Shown here one piece after another: positions 53,226-62,722 of a stretch of DNA of 64,000 nucleotides. A program made the position numbers and the translations under genes. Within the stretch, counting starts at the first letter, position 1. Each line of letters opens with the position of its first letter. The notes beneath the pieces were generated by a model. That model had not been told where the DNA came from. It was given only the letters and a program-made list of their open reading frames with translations, and searched no databases. The DNA comes from Jiella mangrovi (GTDB lineage Bacteria; Pseudomonadota; Alphaproteobacteria; Rhizobiales; Rhizobiaceae), in NCBI RefSeq assembly GCF_017815135.1, contig NZ_JAGJCF010000006.1, positions 216,232 to 280,231 of the forward strand. Reading direction: 5' to 3'.

Positions 53226-55415
53226 TCAGTTCCGGGCCGATTCGACCGGCTTCACCAGCGGCGTGATCCGCCTGACGGTGACGCGGCGGTTCTCCCGGTT
53301 GGGATCCTGGGTGTCCACCTTCAGATCCTCTTCGCCGTAGCCCTGGGTGACGAGGTTTTCCGGCGGAACGTCGAAATACTGCGTCAGGGCGGAGGCGACC
53401 GCCTCGGCGCGGCGATCGGAAAGCGCCAGATTGGCGAGCTGGCTGCCGACGGCATCGGTATGGCCCTCGATCAGGAAGGTCTCGCCGGGGTTCTTGTCGA
53501 TCACCTCGTTGATCGCCTCTCCGAGCGCCTTGAGGTTGCCGACCTGGTTCTGGCCGATCGCATCGGAGCCGAAGTCGAAGTTGATCGTGTTGAGATCGAT
53601 CCGCCTCACCTTGTCACGAATGCGCTCGGAGCGGACGACCTCGTCCACCGAATAGATCCGGTTCACGGTCTCGACGGGCGGTGCGATCAGCGTGGCGTAG
53701 TAGAGCTTCTCGTCCGGCCGCGAGACGTCGACGATGTACTCGTTCTCCGGGATGTCGATGCGAAGCGGCGGCAAATCGCGGCCCGGGTCGAGTTCGTAGG
53801 TCGGCCGGGCTTCGTCGCCCGAATAGGGATCGTAGAACAGAACGACCTCGCGGCCGTCCGGCATGATGCGCGAGCGGCGGATGATCTCGCCATAGCGGTT
53901 GGTGATCGTCACCACCTGAACGCCGTTGTCGCGCACGATGGTCTGACGGACCTCGCCGCGGGGCAGGCGGTCGTAATAGGTGTTGCGGGAATCGACTGCG
54001 ACCCGGCTGTCATTGTCGCTCTTGATGAAATAGGAGGCCGCAGCCCCTGCGACGGCGCCCGCCGCGGCGGCGCCGACGATCGTCAGGATGTCGCGATCGC
54101 CCTCGCGCTTGACCACCTTGACGCCCGGCGGAAGTTCGCCGCGCGCGGGATCGAACCGGTCGCCGTCGCGGCGGTCGCGGGCCTCTCTCCCGTTCCTGTC
54201 GCGGCCGTTGCCCTGTTCCCTGGCGCCGGCCGGCGGCTCGATGCGTTCGCCCTTTTCCTGCGTGATCGGCGTCACCTCGACCGGCTGTTGCAGCTTCTGC
54301 ACCCGCGCGTCGCTGGCGTTGATCCGGCCTGGCTCGACGGGCTGGTCCTGCGTTGCCGCCGGAACCGGCTGCGGCTGTTCGGCCGGCGGGTTCTGGGGGT
54401 TCTGGGAACCGCGCCGGTTGTCCGCCTGACCGGCCGCGCCGTTCGGCTGGCCTGCGGCGTTCTCATCGCCGCGCGGGCGCTGGCGCTGCTCGCCGGGCGC
54501 GGTCGCCTCGTTCCGCTGCTCGCGGGCCTGCCCGTCATTGCCGCTGGTCTCGCCGGCATCATTGGCGTTGGCCTCGCCCCTGCGGCGCGGTGCGGGGGCA
54601 TCGCTCGGGTTTTCGGCGGGCTGGGCCACCGCGTCCGGTTCGGCACCGGGCTTTCCGGCATCGCGTGCTTCGTTGCCACCGGCGGCCGGCGCTTCGTCGG
54701 ACTTCGGCGCCGTCGCCGGCACCGGCTTGTCCGGCTCGGCGCGGCCGGGCTTTTCTTCGGGGACGGGCTCGTTGGCAGGGCGGGCTTGCGGCGTCACATT
54801 GGCGGAACCCTCTGCGTCCGCCGGCTTCGCCTGGCGTTTGTCGGCATTCTTCTGCGACTTCTCGCCCTTGCGGCGGGGTGCGCCGTCCTCTGCGCCGCGA
54901 TCCTGCGCCGCGGGTTCTGCGGTCCGATCGCTCTTTCCGGGCGCACGGTCGGCCTTCCTGGCGTTACGGGGCGCCTCGTCGCGGCCGGCCTGATCGGCCG
55001 CTGGCGCTTCGTCGGGAGCCGCGGCCTGCTCGGCCTTTTCCTTGCCCTGGCGTTTTTGAGGAGCGGCCTCGCCGCCATCCTTTGCCGCGGACTTGTCGCG
55101 TGCCTCGGGCGCCTCGCGACGCTCGGCGCGCTCGCCGCCCGGCTCGCCCCTTTGCTGCTTCTCCGCCTTTTCGTTGCGACGCTTCTTCTTGAGCTGTTCC
55201 GGCGCATCTTCTCCAGGCGCTGCATCGGCCTGGGCAAGCTGCAGGAACTCGCCGTCGCGGGGTCCGGCGGAACCGGACGCGGCGTCGAATGTATTGAAGG
55301 CGATGCGCGTCACAGGCGCGGCGGAGGCCGACGCGTTCATCGGGCCGGTGAGGGCCGTTGACGCGGCGAGGGCGGCAATCCCGATCAGCTTGCCGCCACG
55401 TTTCAAATTCGACAT
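53226..55415 (-). CDS. OmpA family protein with long charged, Pro/Ala-rich region
   Basis: 729 residues from the ATG at 55415, chosen because a signal peptide follows (GKLIGIAALAASTALTGPMNASASA). Residues about 70-420 are low complexity, rich in Ala, Pro, Glu, Lys, Arg and Gln, with many KAEKQQRGE-like blocks. A Gly/Ala-rich hydrophobic segment (GAAAAGAVAGAAASYFI, ~445-462) follows. The C-terminal OmpA domain begins near INFDFGSDAIG (~608) and has IEGHTDAVGSQLANLALSDRRAEAV, the peptidoglycan-binding motif. It should link the outer envelope and peptidoglycan. No barrel is seen. Confidence 0.87.
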   Translation of the reverse strand: MSNLKRGGKLIGIAALAASTALTGPMNASASAAPVTRIAFNTFDAASGSAGPRDGEFLQLAQADAAPGEDAPEQLKKKRRNEKAEKQQRGEPGGERAERREAPEARDKSAAKDGGEAAPQKRQGKEKAEQAAAPDEAPAADQAGRDEAPRNARKADRAPGKSDRTAEPAAQDRGAEDGAPRRKGEKSQKNADKRQAKPADAEGSANVTPQARPANEPVPEEKPGRAEPDKPVPATAPKSDEAPAAGGNEARDAGKPGAEPDAVAQPAENPSDAPAPRRRGEANANDAGETSGNDGQAREQRNEATAPGEQRQRPRGDENAAGQPNGAAGQADNRRGSQNPQNPPAEQPQPVPAATQDQPVEPGRINASDARVQKLQQPVEVTPITQEKGERIEPPAGAREQGNGRDRNGREARDRRDGDRFDPARGELPPGVKVVKREGDRDILTIVGAAAAGAVAGAAASYFIKSDNDSRVAVDSRNTYYDRLPRGEVRQTIVRDNGVQVVTITNRYGEIIRRSRIMPDGREVVLFYDPYSGDEARPTYELDPGRDLPPLRIDIPENEYIVDVSRPDEKLYYATLIAPPVETVNRIYSVDEVVRSERIRDKVRRIDLNTINFDFGSDAIGQNQVGNLKALGEAINEVIDKNPGETFLIEGHTDAVGSQLANLALSDRRAEAVASALTQYFDVPPENLVTQGYGEEDLKVDTQDPNRENRRVTVRRITPLVKPVESARN

Positions 55416-55587
55416 TTCAGTTAGACCTTCGCGTTTCGTCCCTTGCAGGTCCTTCCCGTGTTCCGGTGGCGCGGGTCCCGAGGCACAGCCTCGCGGAGTC
55501 TGGCGCGCGGGTTCGGACGCGGGCGAGGTGCGGCAGAAACGGCGAGGAGGCCGGCGGCGTTCCCGCAAAAGACCAAATCGCTGTCGA

Positions 55588-56847
55588 TCAGCCTGCCGGC
55601 GGGGGCCCCAGTTTCGGCGCGCGCCAGTCGTAGAGCCAGGCGAGATCGGCTCTTAATGCGTCGCTCGGCCGCAGCTTCAGAACCGCGTCGCGCCCGAATG
55701 CGAGCGGCGGGGGGAGGTGGTACACGAAGCGGTGAAAGCTCACCCGCTTGCGGACCTGCGCGATGCGGGGCCGGCGTTCGGCTTCATAGCGCCGCGCCGC
55801 CGCCTCGATCCGCCCGGCCTCGATCGCGGCACCGCCGACGTCGCCGAGAGCTCTTGCGAGGACGGCGGCGTCCTCGATCGCCATTGCCGCGCCCTGGGCG
55901 GCATAAGGCTCCATGGCATGAGCCGCGTCCCCGACGAGGACGATGCGGCCGCCGGCGTGAACGAAGGGCCGGTCGGCGGGCGTCGCAAGGAGCGGCCAGC
56001 CGGTCGGGGTTGGAGCCGCCCCGATCAGCGCTGAAAGCCGCCGGTCGCGGCTTTCGAAGAGCGACGTGACGCTCGCCGGATCGCCGCTTTCGCTGTCCTT
56101 CGTCACGAGGACGAGATTGACCGCCCGGCCGGCGCGGATCGGATAGGCGACGGCATGGTGGCGGGTTCCGAGCCAGGCGCCGACGACGGCACCCGGCCCG
56201 CCGTCCGTACCGTCGTTTCCGCTCAAGGCCGCCGCAGTTGCCATGTTCCCCGTCTCGTCGACGGAGATGGTGCTGCGCCAGGCCGTCGTTCCTGCCGCCT
56301 GCGGCGGCGAAAGCTGAAGATAACCGGCCATCGCCGAACGGACGCCGTCGGCGCCGATCGCAAGCGCGAAATGCTGCGGCCGATCCTCGCCGCGCAGCGA
56401 CAGCGCGACCATGCCGCCCACGGCCTCGAGCCCGGCGAGTTCGGCGCCGAGCCTCAGCGTTATCGACGGCTCGTCCCGCACCGCGGCGAGAAGCACCGCC
56501 TGGAGATCGGCGCGATGGATCGAAAAATAGGGCGTGCCATCTCCGGAGCGCACCGGCACCGCTGCGATCCGGCGGCCGCTGCGCAGATCGCGAAGCTCGA
56601 CATGGCCGGCCTCGACGGCGACACGGCGCAGGGCCGGCAAAAGGCCGAGTTCCGCCATGACCGAAAGCGCATTCGGCGAGAGCTGCAGCCCGGCGCCGAC
56701 CTCATCGAGCGTTTCGGCGCGCTCGAAGAGCACCGGTGAAAGGCCGATGCGCGCAAGGCAAAGCGCAGTCGTCAGCCCGGCAATGCCGGCGCCGATGATT
56801 GCGATGCGGGGCGCTTGGGCGATAGGGGGCGCTTGCGTTGCCGTCAT
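55588..56847 (-). CDS. FAD-dependent aromatic-ring-type monooxygenase
   Basis: 419 residues of the salicylate hydroxylase/UbiH superfamily: FAD dinucleotide motif IAIIGAGIAGLTTAL near residue 15, the DG motif in IGADGVRS, and the GD motif VLVGDAAHAMEPYAAQGAAMAIEDA. One or more substrates, unknown, would be hydroxylated with NAD(P)H and oxygen. A similar protein is often found beside the zinc-finger gene upstream (61 bases away, same strand) in Hyphomicrobiales. Confidence 0.87.
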   Translation of the reverse strand: MTATQAPPIAQAPRIAIIGAGIAGLTTALCLARIGLSPVLFERAETLDEVGAGLQLSPNALSVMAELGLLPALRRVAVEAGHVELRDLRSGRRIAAVPVRSGDGTPYFSIHRADLQAVLLAAVRDEPSITLRLGAELAGLEAVGGMVALSLRGEDRPQHFALAIGADGVRSAMAGYLQLSPPQAAGTTAWRSTISVDETGNMATAAALSGNDGTDGGPGAVVGAWLGTRHHAVAYPIRAGRAVNLVLVTKDSESGDPASVTSLFESRDRRLSALIGAAPTPTGWPLLATPADRPFVHAGGRIVLVGDAAHAMEPYAAQGAAMAIEDAAVLARALGDVGGAAIEAGRIEAAARRYEAERRPRIAQVRKRVSFHRFVYHLPPPLAFGRDAVLKLRPSDALRADLAWLYDWRAPKLGPPPAG

Positions 56848-56908
56848 GGTATCGAGGTCCCGGCCGCCCGGTCCGCAAAAGGCGCGCCCGGCAGCCGGCA
56901 GGTCAGGC

Positions 56909-57151
56909 TCAGGCGGCCTCGTCGAAGAAGCAGCCTTCCGGCTTGGTCTCGCTGATCTTCAAGGATGCGTCGTAGCGATACAGCGTCGAGCAATAGCTGC
57001 AGACGATCTCGGCCTCGTCGCCCATGTCGAGGAAGACATGGGGGTGGTCATGGGGCGGATTGGCGCCGCAGCACATGAACTCCTTCACGCCGACGGTGAT
57101 CGTGGCGTGTCCGGCGTCGTTGGAAAAATGCGGAATCGGATGACCGGCCAT
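56909..57151 (-). CDS. Zinc-finger domain protein, CHCC (NDUFS6-like)
   Basis: 80 residues. The zinc-binding pattern is Cys27/28, the His cluster at 34-38 (PPHDHPHVFLDMG) and Cys51/Cys54 (EIVCSYCSTLYRYD). This is the CHCC domain found in mitochondrial complex I subunit NDUFS6 and small bacterial proteins. It may support complex I assembly. It is followed on the same strand by the flavin monooxygenase. Confidence 0.88.
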   Translation of the reverse strand: MAGHPIPHFSNDAGHATITVGVKEFMCCGANPPHDHPHVFLDMGDEAEIVCSYCSTLYRYDASLKISETKPEGCFFDEAA

Positions 57152-57358
57152 GACTGCTTGAAACCTTCAAAAACGTCCTGCCTGATGGATCGGGACCGGC
57201 ACGCGAAGCCCCATTCACGGGGTCTGCCGGAATCGGCCCATATGATGCGGCCGGACCATAATGCGCCGATCCGCGAAAGAACAGGGGGTGTCAGCTGAGG
57301 CCTCGCGCGCTATCGACGTCAAGAGACGCAAACACGCCACGAGCAAGGAAGCCCCGCC

Positions 57359-58123
57359 ATGACGACCGGACAGTTCACCAATGACGGGCTGCACCTCGCC
57401 TTTCTGGACGAGGGCGACCCCGCCCGTCCCGCGGTGCTTCTCGTTCATGGCTTCGCCTCGTCGATGCGGGTGAACTGGATCGACACCGGCTGGGTGGAGA
57501 CCTTGACCATGGCCGGGCTTCGCGTCGTCGCCTTCGATCATCGCGGTCACGGCCAGAGCGACAAGCCGAAGGACCCCGCGGCCTATACGCCACAGAAGAT
57601 GGCGTCGGACTGTTTCGCCCTTCTCGATCATCTCGACATCGCCGCCGCGACCTTTTTCGGCTATTCCATGGGCGCGCGCGTTTCGGCCTTTGCCGCGCTC
57701 GCAGAGCCGGAGCGGGTCGAGCGTCTGGTCTTCGGCGGCCTCGGCATCGCCCTCGTGACCGGGACCGGCGACTGGGACCCGATCGCCGAAGCGCTGCGCG
57801 CGCCCTCGCTGGACGATGTCAGCCATGCGCGCGGCCGGATGTTCCGGGCATTTGCCGACAAGACGAAGAGCGACCGGCTGGCGCTGGCGGCCTGCATCGA
57901 AACGTCGCGCGACGAACTTGCCGAAGACGAGGTCGGCCGGATCTCCCAGCCTGTCCTCATCGGCGTCGGCACAAAGGACGACATCGCCGGCGCGCCCGAG
58001 CCTCTCGCCGCCTTGATGCCGAATGCGGAAGTCCTGGCCATCGAGGGCCGCGACCATATGCTTTCGGTCGGCGACAGGCGGTTCAAGGAGGCGGTCGTGG
58101 GTTTCGTGAAGCCGTCGGCGTGA
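57359..58123 (+). CDS. Alpha/beta hydrolase
   Basis: 254 residues. Oxyanion motif HGFASS (VLLVHGFASSMRVNW), nucleophile elbow FGYSMGARVSA with Ser, late acid in GTKDDIAG and catalytic His in GRDHMLSVGD. AAGGAAG precedes the ATG. Substrate unknown; esterase or lipase-type activity is likely. It stands alone, divergent from the zinc-finger gene. Confidence 0.87.
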   Translation: MTTGQFTNDGLHLAFLDEGDPARPAVLLVHGFASSMRVNWIDTGWVETLTMAGLRVVAFDHRGHGQSDKPKDPAAYTPQKMASDCFALLDHLDIAAATFFGYSMGARVSAFAALAEPERVERLVFGGLGIALVTGTGDWDPIAEALRAPSLDDVSHARGRMFRAFADKTKSDRLALAACIETSRDELAEDEVGRISQPVLIGVGTKDDIAGAPEPLAALMPNAEVLAIEGRDHMLSVGDRRFKEAVVGFVKPSA

Positions 58124-58370
58124 GATCGGCTCACATCTGATTTGAGCAATTCTCGCGGCAAATTCAGCGGCGCCGGTCCTGGCTACTCTTTCCCTGGGTG
58201 CATGCATCGCTTAAATCACGCCGAGGATCTGACGTGCCGGACGGTGTCGGCGCGAAAAAGCATGGTCGCGAACGGTCAAACCTGATCTTTCGATGCATAT
58301 CATGCGCCAACAGGACAAGCGGGCGGCTTTGGAGCAAGGCGTGTCACGCTCGGTTCCATGGGAGAGCACC

Positions 58371-59192
58371 ATGAGCTTTGCAGGCAGCAGGAGCCAGGAA
58401 AAGATCCAGGCCGTCGACCCGATTTTCGCGGCGATCCGCGCAGAAGCTGCAACCGTCGCGGCGAACGAGCCGGTGCTCGCAAGCTTCATTCACGCGACGA
58501 TCCTCAACCAGCCGAGCTTCGAAGCGGCGCTGGTGCATCGGATTTCCCAGCGTCTCGACCATCCGGACGTGCCGGCGGTGCTGATCGCCCAGGCCTTCAA
58601 CGACATGATCGCCGCCGATCCGACATTTGCCGAGACCGTGCGCACGGACATTCAGGCCGTCTACGACCGCGATCCGGCCTGCGAGCGCTATCTGGAGCCG
58701 CTGCTTTATTTCAAGGGTTTCCACGCCATCCAGACCCATCGTCTGGCCCATTGGCTCTGGGACGACGGCCGCAAGAACTTCGCGCTCTATCTGCAGTCGC
58801 GCTCGTCGGCGGTGTTCCAGACCGACATTCATCCCGCCGCCCGGATGGGCCGCGGCATCTTCCTCGATCACGCGACCGGCCTCGTCGTCGGCTTCACGGC
58901 GGTGATCGGCGACAATGTGTCGATCCTCCAGAACGTTACCCTCGGCGGCACCGGCAAGGAGCATGGCGACCGCCATCCGAAGATCGGCTACGGCGTCCTG
59001 ATCGGCGCGGGCGCGAAGGTGCTGGGCAACATCAAGGTCGGCAATTGCGCGAAGATCGCCGCCGGCTCGGTGGTGCTGAAAGAAGTGCCGCCGCAGACCA
59101 CCGTCGCCGGCGTTCCCGCCAAGGTCATCGGCGAGACCCGCTGCGACCAGCCCTCGCGCGAGATGGATCAGAGCTTCGATCGCGCCGACTGA
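58371..59192 (+). CDS. cysE: Serine O-acetyltransferase
   Basis: 273 residues. N-terminal helical domain (ILNQPSFEAALVHRISQRLDHPDVPAVLI), then DPACERYLEPLLYFKGFHAIQTHRLAHWLW and the left-handed beta-helix with DIHPAARMGRGIFLDHATGLVVGFTAVIGD, the catalytic His-Asp site. It makes O-acetylserine for cysteine synthesis. The ATG at 58371 has GGGAG upstream; an earlier ATG at 58293 adds non-conserved residues. A DUF3126 gene follows 116 bases later. Confidence 0.94.
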   Translation: MSFAGSRSQEKIQAVDPIFAAIRAEAATVAANEPVLASFIHATILNQPSFEAALVHRISQRLDHPDVPAVLIAQAFNDMIAADPTFAETVRTDIQAVYDRDPACERYLEPLLYFKGFHAIQTHRLAHWLWDDGRKNFALYLQSRSSAVFQTDIHPAARMGRGIFLDHATGLVVGFTAVIGDNVSILQNVTLGGTGKEHGDRHPKIGYGVLIGAGAKVLGNIKVGNCAKIAAGSVVLKEVPPQTTVAGVPAKVIGETRCDQPSREMDQSFDRAD

Positions 59193-59308
59193 GCACATCG
59201 AAAGCGGTGAAAATTCTGGGAAAGATGGGCGGCGCGGCCTGTTCCGTCTCTCGAACTTCCAGGGGGGCACCCTAGCTACCGCATCTCCAAATCATCGAGG
59301 AGAAGCCA

Positions 59309-59518
59309 TTGAGCCCCGCCGAAATCAGAAAAGTCGAAGCCTATCTGAAAAAGACCTTCAGTGGCGTCGATCTGTCCGTGCGCGGTTTGCCACGCAAGGC
59401 GGATTCCGCCGAGCTTTACGTCAACGGCGAATTCGCCGGGCTGATCGACAAGGACACCGACGAGGGTGAGCTGTCCTACCATCTCACCATGACGATTCTC
59501 GATATCGACCTCGACTGA
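59309..59518 (+). CDS. DUF3126 family protein
   Basis: 69 residues from a TTG with GAGGAG 6 bases upstream. SPAEIRKVEAYLKKTFSG, DSAELYVNGEFAGLIDKD, LTMTILDIDLD match DUF3126. Function unknown. The cysE-DUF3126 order is widely kept in Hyphomicrobiales. Confidence 0.85.
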   Translation: MSPAEIRKVEAYLKKTFSGVDLSVRGLPRKADSAELYVNGEFAGLIDKDTDEGELSYHLTMTILDIDLD

Positions 59519-59676
59519 AGCCGAATGCGGTCAGGGTCGATCGCATCGCCCGAAAGTTTCCGACATCGCGTGATCTCGTCGTGGACCGGCCATCGGTTCC
59601 AGCGATCATGCCTTGGCGGCTCGCCCGGCGGTGCCACGGTCCATCATCGCACGCCATGAGTTGAGGCCAGAACGAA

Positions 59677-59716
59677 CCGGGGGCCGGCTTTTCCTTGAAG
59701 GAAGGCCGGCCCCCGG
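59677..59716. terminator. Strong hairpin between convergent genes
   Basis: CCGGGGGCCGGC and GCCGGCCCCCGG are perfect 12-bp arms around a 16-base centre that itself pairs (TTCCTT/AAGGAA). It lies in the 284-bp gap between the convergent DUF3126 and peptidase genes and probably ends both transcripts. I see nothing else in this gap. Confidence 0.65.
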
Positions 59717-59802
59717 TATGCCCGGAGCGGGACGGGGCGCTCCGAGCGATCCTGCATTGGGACGAGCGCCGGTTCATCGCCGGCCCCGGTCCGTCTCCTG
59801 CG

Positions 59803-60414
59803 TCAGCGAACGCTGCCGACCAGGAGGTTGCGATCGTCGACGATACCGACCCACTTGCCCGCATTGTCCACGGACTGGCGCTTCAGGAAGGTGTAGTCGG
59901 TGGCCTGCCACGCGAGAACCTGGTTATCGAGATTGTCGAGGACGAAGTCGCCCTGATCGGTGCGCAGCGTCAAAACGGCGTGGCCGTCGCCATTCGACTG
60001 TTTGACCACGGTGATCAGAAGCGCCGAAGCCGGGATGCCCTCGCGCTCCAGCATATACTGCTTCAACAGCACGAAATCCTCGCAGTCGCCCTGGGTGGTC
60101 GGATACGCCCAGTATTCCGGCACGCCATAGATCTGCTCGTCGGTGCGCGGGAAGATGTTGGTGTTGACGGCGACATTGACGTCGACGATGCGCTTCCAGA
60201 TCTGCGGCGTGAGCTTCAGCGCGGCGCTGGTCGGGTTGGCCTGGCAGGTCGAGGCGTAGCGCTTGCAGAACTCGTAATGGCCGATTGGCTGCGAGGTATA
60301 GCCCGTCGTCGGCATCGGCGACGAGGCTGCAGCCTGCGCCGGCGATGCGGCGACCATCAGGCCGATCAGGCCGAGAGCCAGGCCGATGTGCTTTCTGAAT
60401 TTCGTCATTGTCAT
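59803..60414 (-). CDS. Transglutaminase-like cysteine peptidase (BTLCP)
   Basis: 203 residues with a signal peptide (cleavage after PAQA). The bacterial transglutaminase-like cysteine peptidase pattern is present: catalytic Cys in QGDCEDFVLLKQYML, His in GDGHAVLTLRT and Asp in FVLDNLDN. LapG, which releases surface adhesins under cyclic-di-GMP control, is the best-known member, and the CED acidic residues here match its calcium site. No LapD or large adhesin is in the window, so the substrate is unknown. Confidence 0.85.
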   Translation of the reverse strand: MTMTKFRKHIGLALGLIGLMVAASPAQAAASSPMPTTGYTSQPIGHYEFCKRYASTCQANPTSAALKLTPQIWKRIVDVNVAVNTNIFPRTDEQIYGVPEYWAYPTTQGDCEDFVLLKQYMLEREGIPASALLITVVKQSNGDGHAVLTLRTDQGDFVLDNLDNQVLAWQATDYTFLKRQSVDNAGKWVGIVDDRNLLVGSVR

Positions 60415-60984
60415 TCTCCCCGTCGTTGGGGAGACATTGCCAGCCCGGTTTTACTTCGGACGAAAATGCAGAACCGCAATTATATTCAAATGCGAAACGA
60501 TTGTGGCAGGACCTATACTTTCAACTGCTCTTCCAGGGGACGCAAAATTCGAACCACCCTGTTAAGCTGCTGGCAAGCTTGCTGGAACGCTAAGCCCGTC
60601 TGACGGCGCTAAGACCTCGGGAACGAAGTCTGTATCCCTTGCGCGCCAGTCGTTTCCACGCAGCGAAAACCGGATCTGACGTGGATGATGTTCGCTGCGG
60701 ACGCGGCGGACGGGCATTTGGCCTGTCGGATGAGAGGGCTCGCGCCTCGCCGCGGAGCTCGCTGAGCTGAAAGGCTCTGGTGAGGAAGGTTAATGCGGGG
60801 CCCGAAACGGCGTCAAAACAGGCCGTTTTTGCCTCGAGAGCCGGGTTTTGTGCTTAACGGCGGCTGAATTGGGAAAATTTTGACGTGCGCCGTTGCCCGG
60901 ACGCACCGTTGCTCCGTCGGCCCATATGGCTTAGAGACGGCCCAATTTCTCGCAAAGTCTACGACAGGAAAAGGGCAGCGCCCC
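60415..60984. other. 570-bp intergenic stretch before ettA
   Basis: No gene is recognised here. A hairpin AAACGGC/GCCGTTT with a T tail lies at 60805-60830 and could attenuate or end transcription toward ettA. The rest shows nothing that I can support. Confidence 0.45.
60805..60830 (+). terminator. Candidate hairpin with T tail upstream of ettA
   Basis: AAACGGC, ten-base loop, GCCGTTT, then TT. It is 155 bases before the ettA start on the same strand, so it may be a leader attenuator or a stray terminator. Confidence 0.35.
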
Positions 60985-62634
60985 ATGGCTCGCCAGTTCA
61001 TCTATCACATGTCCGGCCTCTCCAAGGCCTACGGGAACAAGAAGGTTCTCGACAACATCCATCTCTCCTTCTACCCGGACGCCAAGATCGGCATCCTCGG
61101 GCCGAACGGCGCCGGTAAGTCGACGCTCCTGAAGATCATGGCGGGGGTCGATACCGAGTTCACCGGCGAGGCCTGGGCCGCCGAGGGCGCGACCGTCGGC
61201 TATCTGCCGCAGGAGCCGCATCTGAACCCCGACAAGACGGTGTTCGAGAACGTCATGGAGGGCGTCGCCGACAAGCAGGCGATCCTCGACCGCTACAACG
61301 AACTGATGATGAACTACTCCGACGAGACGGCTGAGGAGGGGGCGAAGCTCCAGGATATCATCGACGCCCAGAACCTCTGGGATCTCGAAAACCAGGTCGA
61401 GATGGCGATGGACGCCCTGCGCTGCCCGCCGGCCGATGCCGAGATCGCGCCGCTCTCCGGCGGCGAGCGCCGCCGCGTGGCGCTCTGCAAGCTGCTTCTG
61501 TCGAAGCCTGACATCCTCCTCCTCGACGAGCCGACCAACCATCTCGACGCCGAGACGATCCTGTGGCTGGAAAAGCACCTGCGCGAGTATGAGGGCTCGG
61601 TGCTGATGGTCACCCATGATCGCTACTTCCTCGACAATGTTACCGGCTGGATCCTCGAGCTCGATCGCGGCCATGGCGTGCCCTACGAGGGCAACTACTC
61701 GGTCTATCTGGAGAAGAAGCAGAAGCGCATGCAGCAGGAGGGCCGCGAGGACGACGCCCGCATGCGCGCCATCACCCGCGAGCGCGAGTGGATCCAGCAG
61801 GGCGCCAAAGCCCGCCAGACCAAGTCGAAGGCCCGCATCAAGGCCTATAACGAGCTGGTCGAGGCGGCCGAGAACAGAAAGCCCGCCGACGGCAAGATCG
61901 TCATCCCGACCGGCGAGCGCCTCGGCAACAAGGTGATCGAGGTCGAGAACCTGACCAAGAGCTTCGGCGACCGCGTGCTGATCGAGAACCTCTCCTTCAA
62001 GCTGCCGGCCGGCGGCATCGTCGGCATCATCGGCCCGAACGGCGCCGGCAAGTCGACCCTGTTCAAGATGATCACCGGCCAGGAGAAGCCTGACTCGGGC
62101 AAGATCGAGGTCGGCGAGACCGTCGATCTCGGCTATGTCGATCAGAGCCGCGACGATCTCGACCCCAACCACAATGTCTGGGAAGAGATCTCGGGCGGCG
62201 TCGACATCATGAAGCTCGGCAAATACGAGATGAACAGCCGCGCCTATGTCGGCAACTTCAACTTCAAGGGCCCGAACCAGCAGCAGAAGGTCGGCACCCT
62301 TTCGGGCGGCCAGCGCAACCGCGTGCATCTCGCCAAGATGCTGAAATCCGGCGCCAACGTCATCCTGCTCGATGAGCCGACCAACGATCTCGACACCGAG
62401 ACCTTGACCGCGCTGGAAGACGCGCTGGAGGAATATGCCGGCTGCGCCGTGGTCATCAGCCATGACCGCATGTTCCTCGACCGGCTCGCCACGCACATCC
62501 TCGCCTTCGAGGGCGACAGCCATGTCGAATGGTTCGAGGGCAACTTCGAGGATTACGAGCAGGACAAGATCCGCCGCCTCGGCCCGGAATCGGTCAATCC
62601 GAAGCGTCCGACCTACAAGCGCCTGACGCGCTGA
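60985..62634 (+). CDS. ettA: Energy-dependent translational throttle protein EttA
   Basis: 549 residues; ABC-F protein starting RQFIYHMSGLSKAYGNKKVL. Two ABC domains: GPNGAGKST, LSGGERRRVALCKLL, LLLDEPTNHLDAETILWLE; then GPNGAGKSTLFKMITG, LSGGQRNRVHLAKML, VILLDEPTNDLDTET. The arm region of EttA (EAWAAEGATVGYLPQEPHLNP) and the C-terminal end DKIRRLGPESVNPKRPTYKRL are conserved. It binds the ribosomal E site and gates the first peptide bond according to ATP/ADP level. Confidence 0.95.
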   Translation: MARQFIYHMSGLSKAYGNKKVLDNIHLSFYPDAKIGILGPNGAGKSTLLKIMAGVDTEFTGEAWAAEGATVGYLPQEPHLNPDKTVFENVMEGVADKQAILDRYNELMMNYSDETAEEGAKLQDIIDAQNLWDLENQVEMAMDALRCPPADAEIAPLSGGERRRVALCKLLLSKPDILLLDEPTNHLDAETILWLEKHLREYEGSVLMVTHDRYFLDNVTGWILELDRGHGVPYEGNYSVYLEKKQKRMQQEGREDDARMRAITREREWIQQGAKARQTKSKARIKAYNELVEAAENRKPADGKIVIPTGERLGNKVIEVENLTKSFGDRVLIENLSFKLPAGGIVGIIGPNGAGKSTLFKMITGQEKPDSGKIEVGETVDLGYVDQSRDDLDPNHNVWEEISGGVDIMKLGKYEMNSRAYVGNFNFKGPNQQQKVGTLSGGQRNRVHLAKMLKSGANVILLDEPTNDLDTETLTALEDALEEYAGCAVVISHDRMFLDRLATHILAFEGDSHVEWFEGNFEDYEQDKIRRLGPESVNPKRPTYKRLTR

Positions 62635-62722
62635 TTGCCGTAACGGGATATTGTCGTCGGCACCTCTCTGATTTTCTCGAAGGACGCGATAGTGTCGCCT
62701 GCGGGAGATCAGGGAGGTTTCG

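Noticed and set aside
53460..55361. 633-codon open frame on the plus strand through the OmpA gene
   Set aside because: Antisense to a clear OmpA-family gene with signal peptide and OmpA motif; the antisense product is Leu/Gly/Arg repeat sequence typical of mirrored GC-rich codons.
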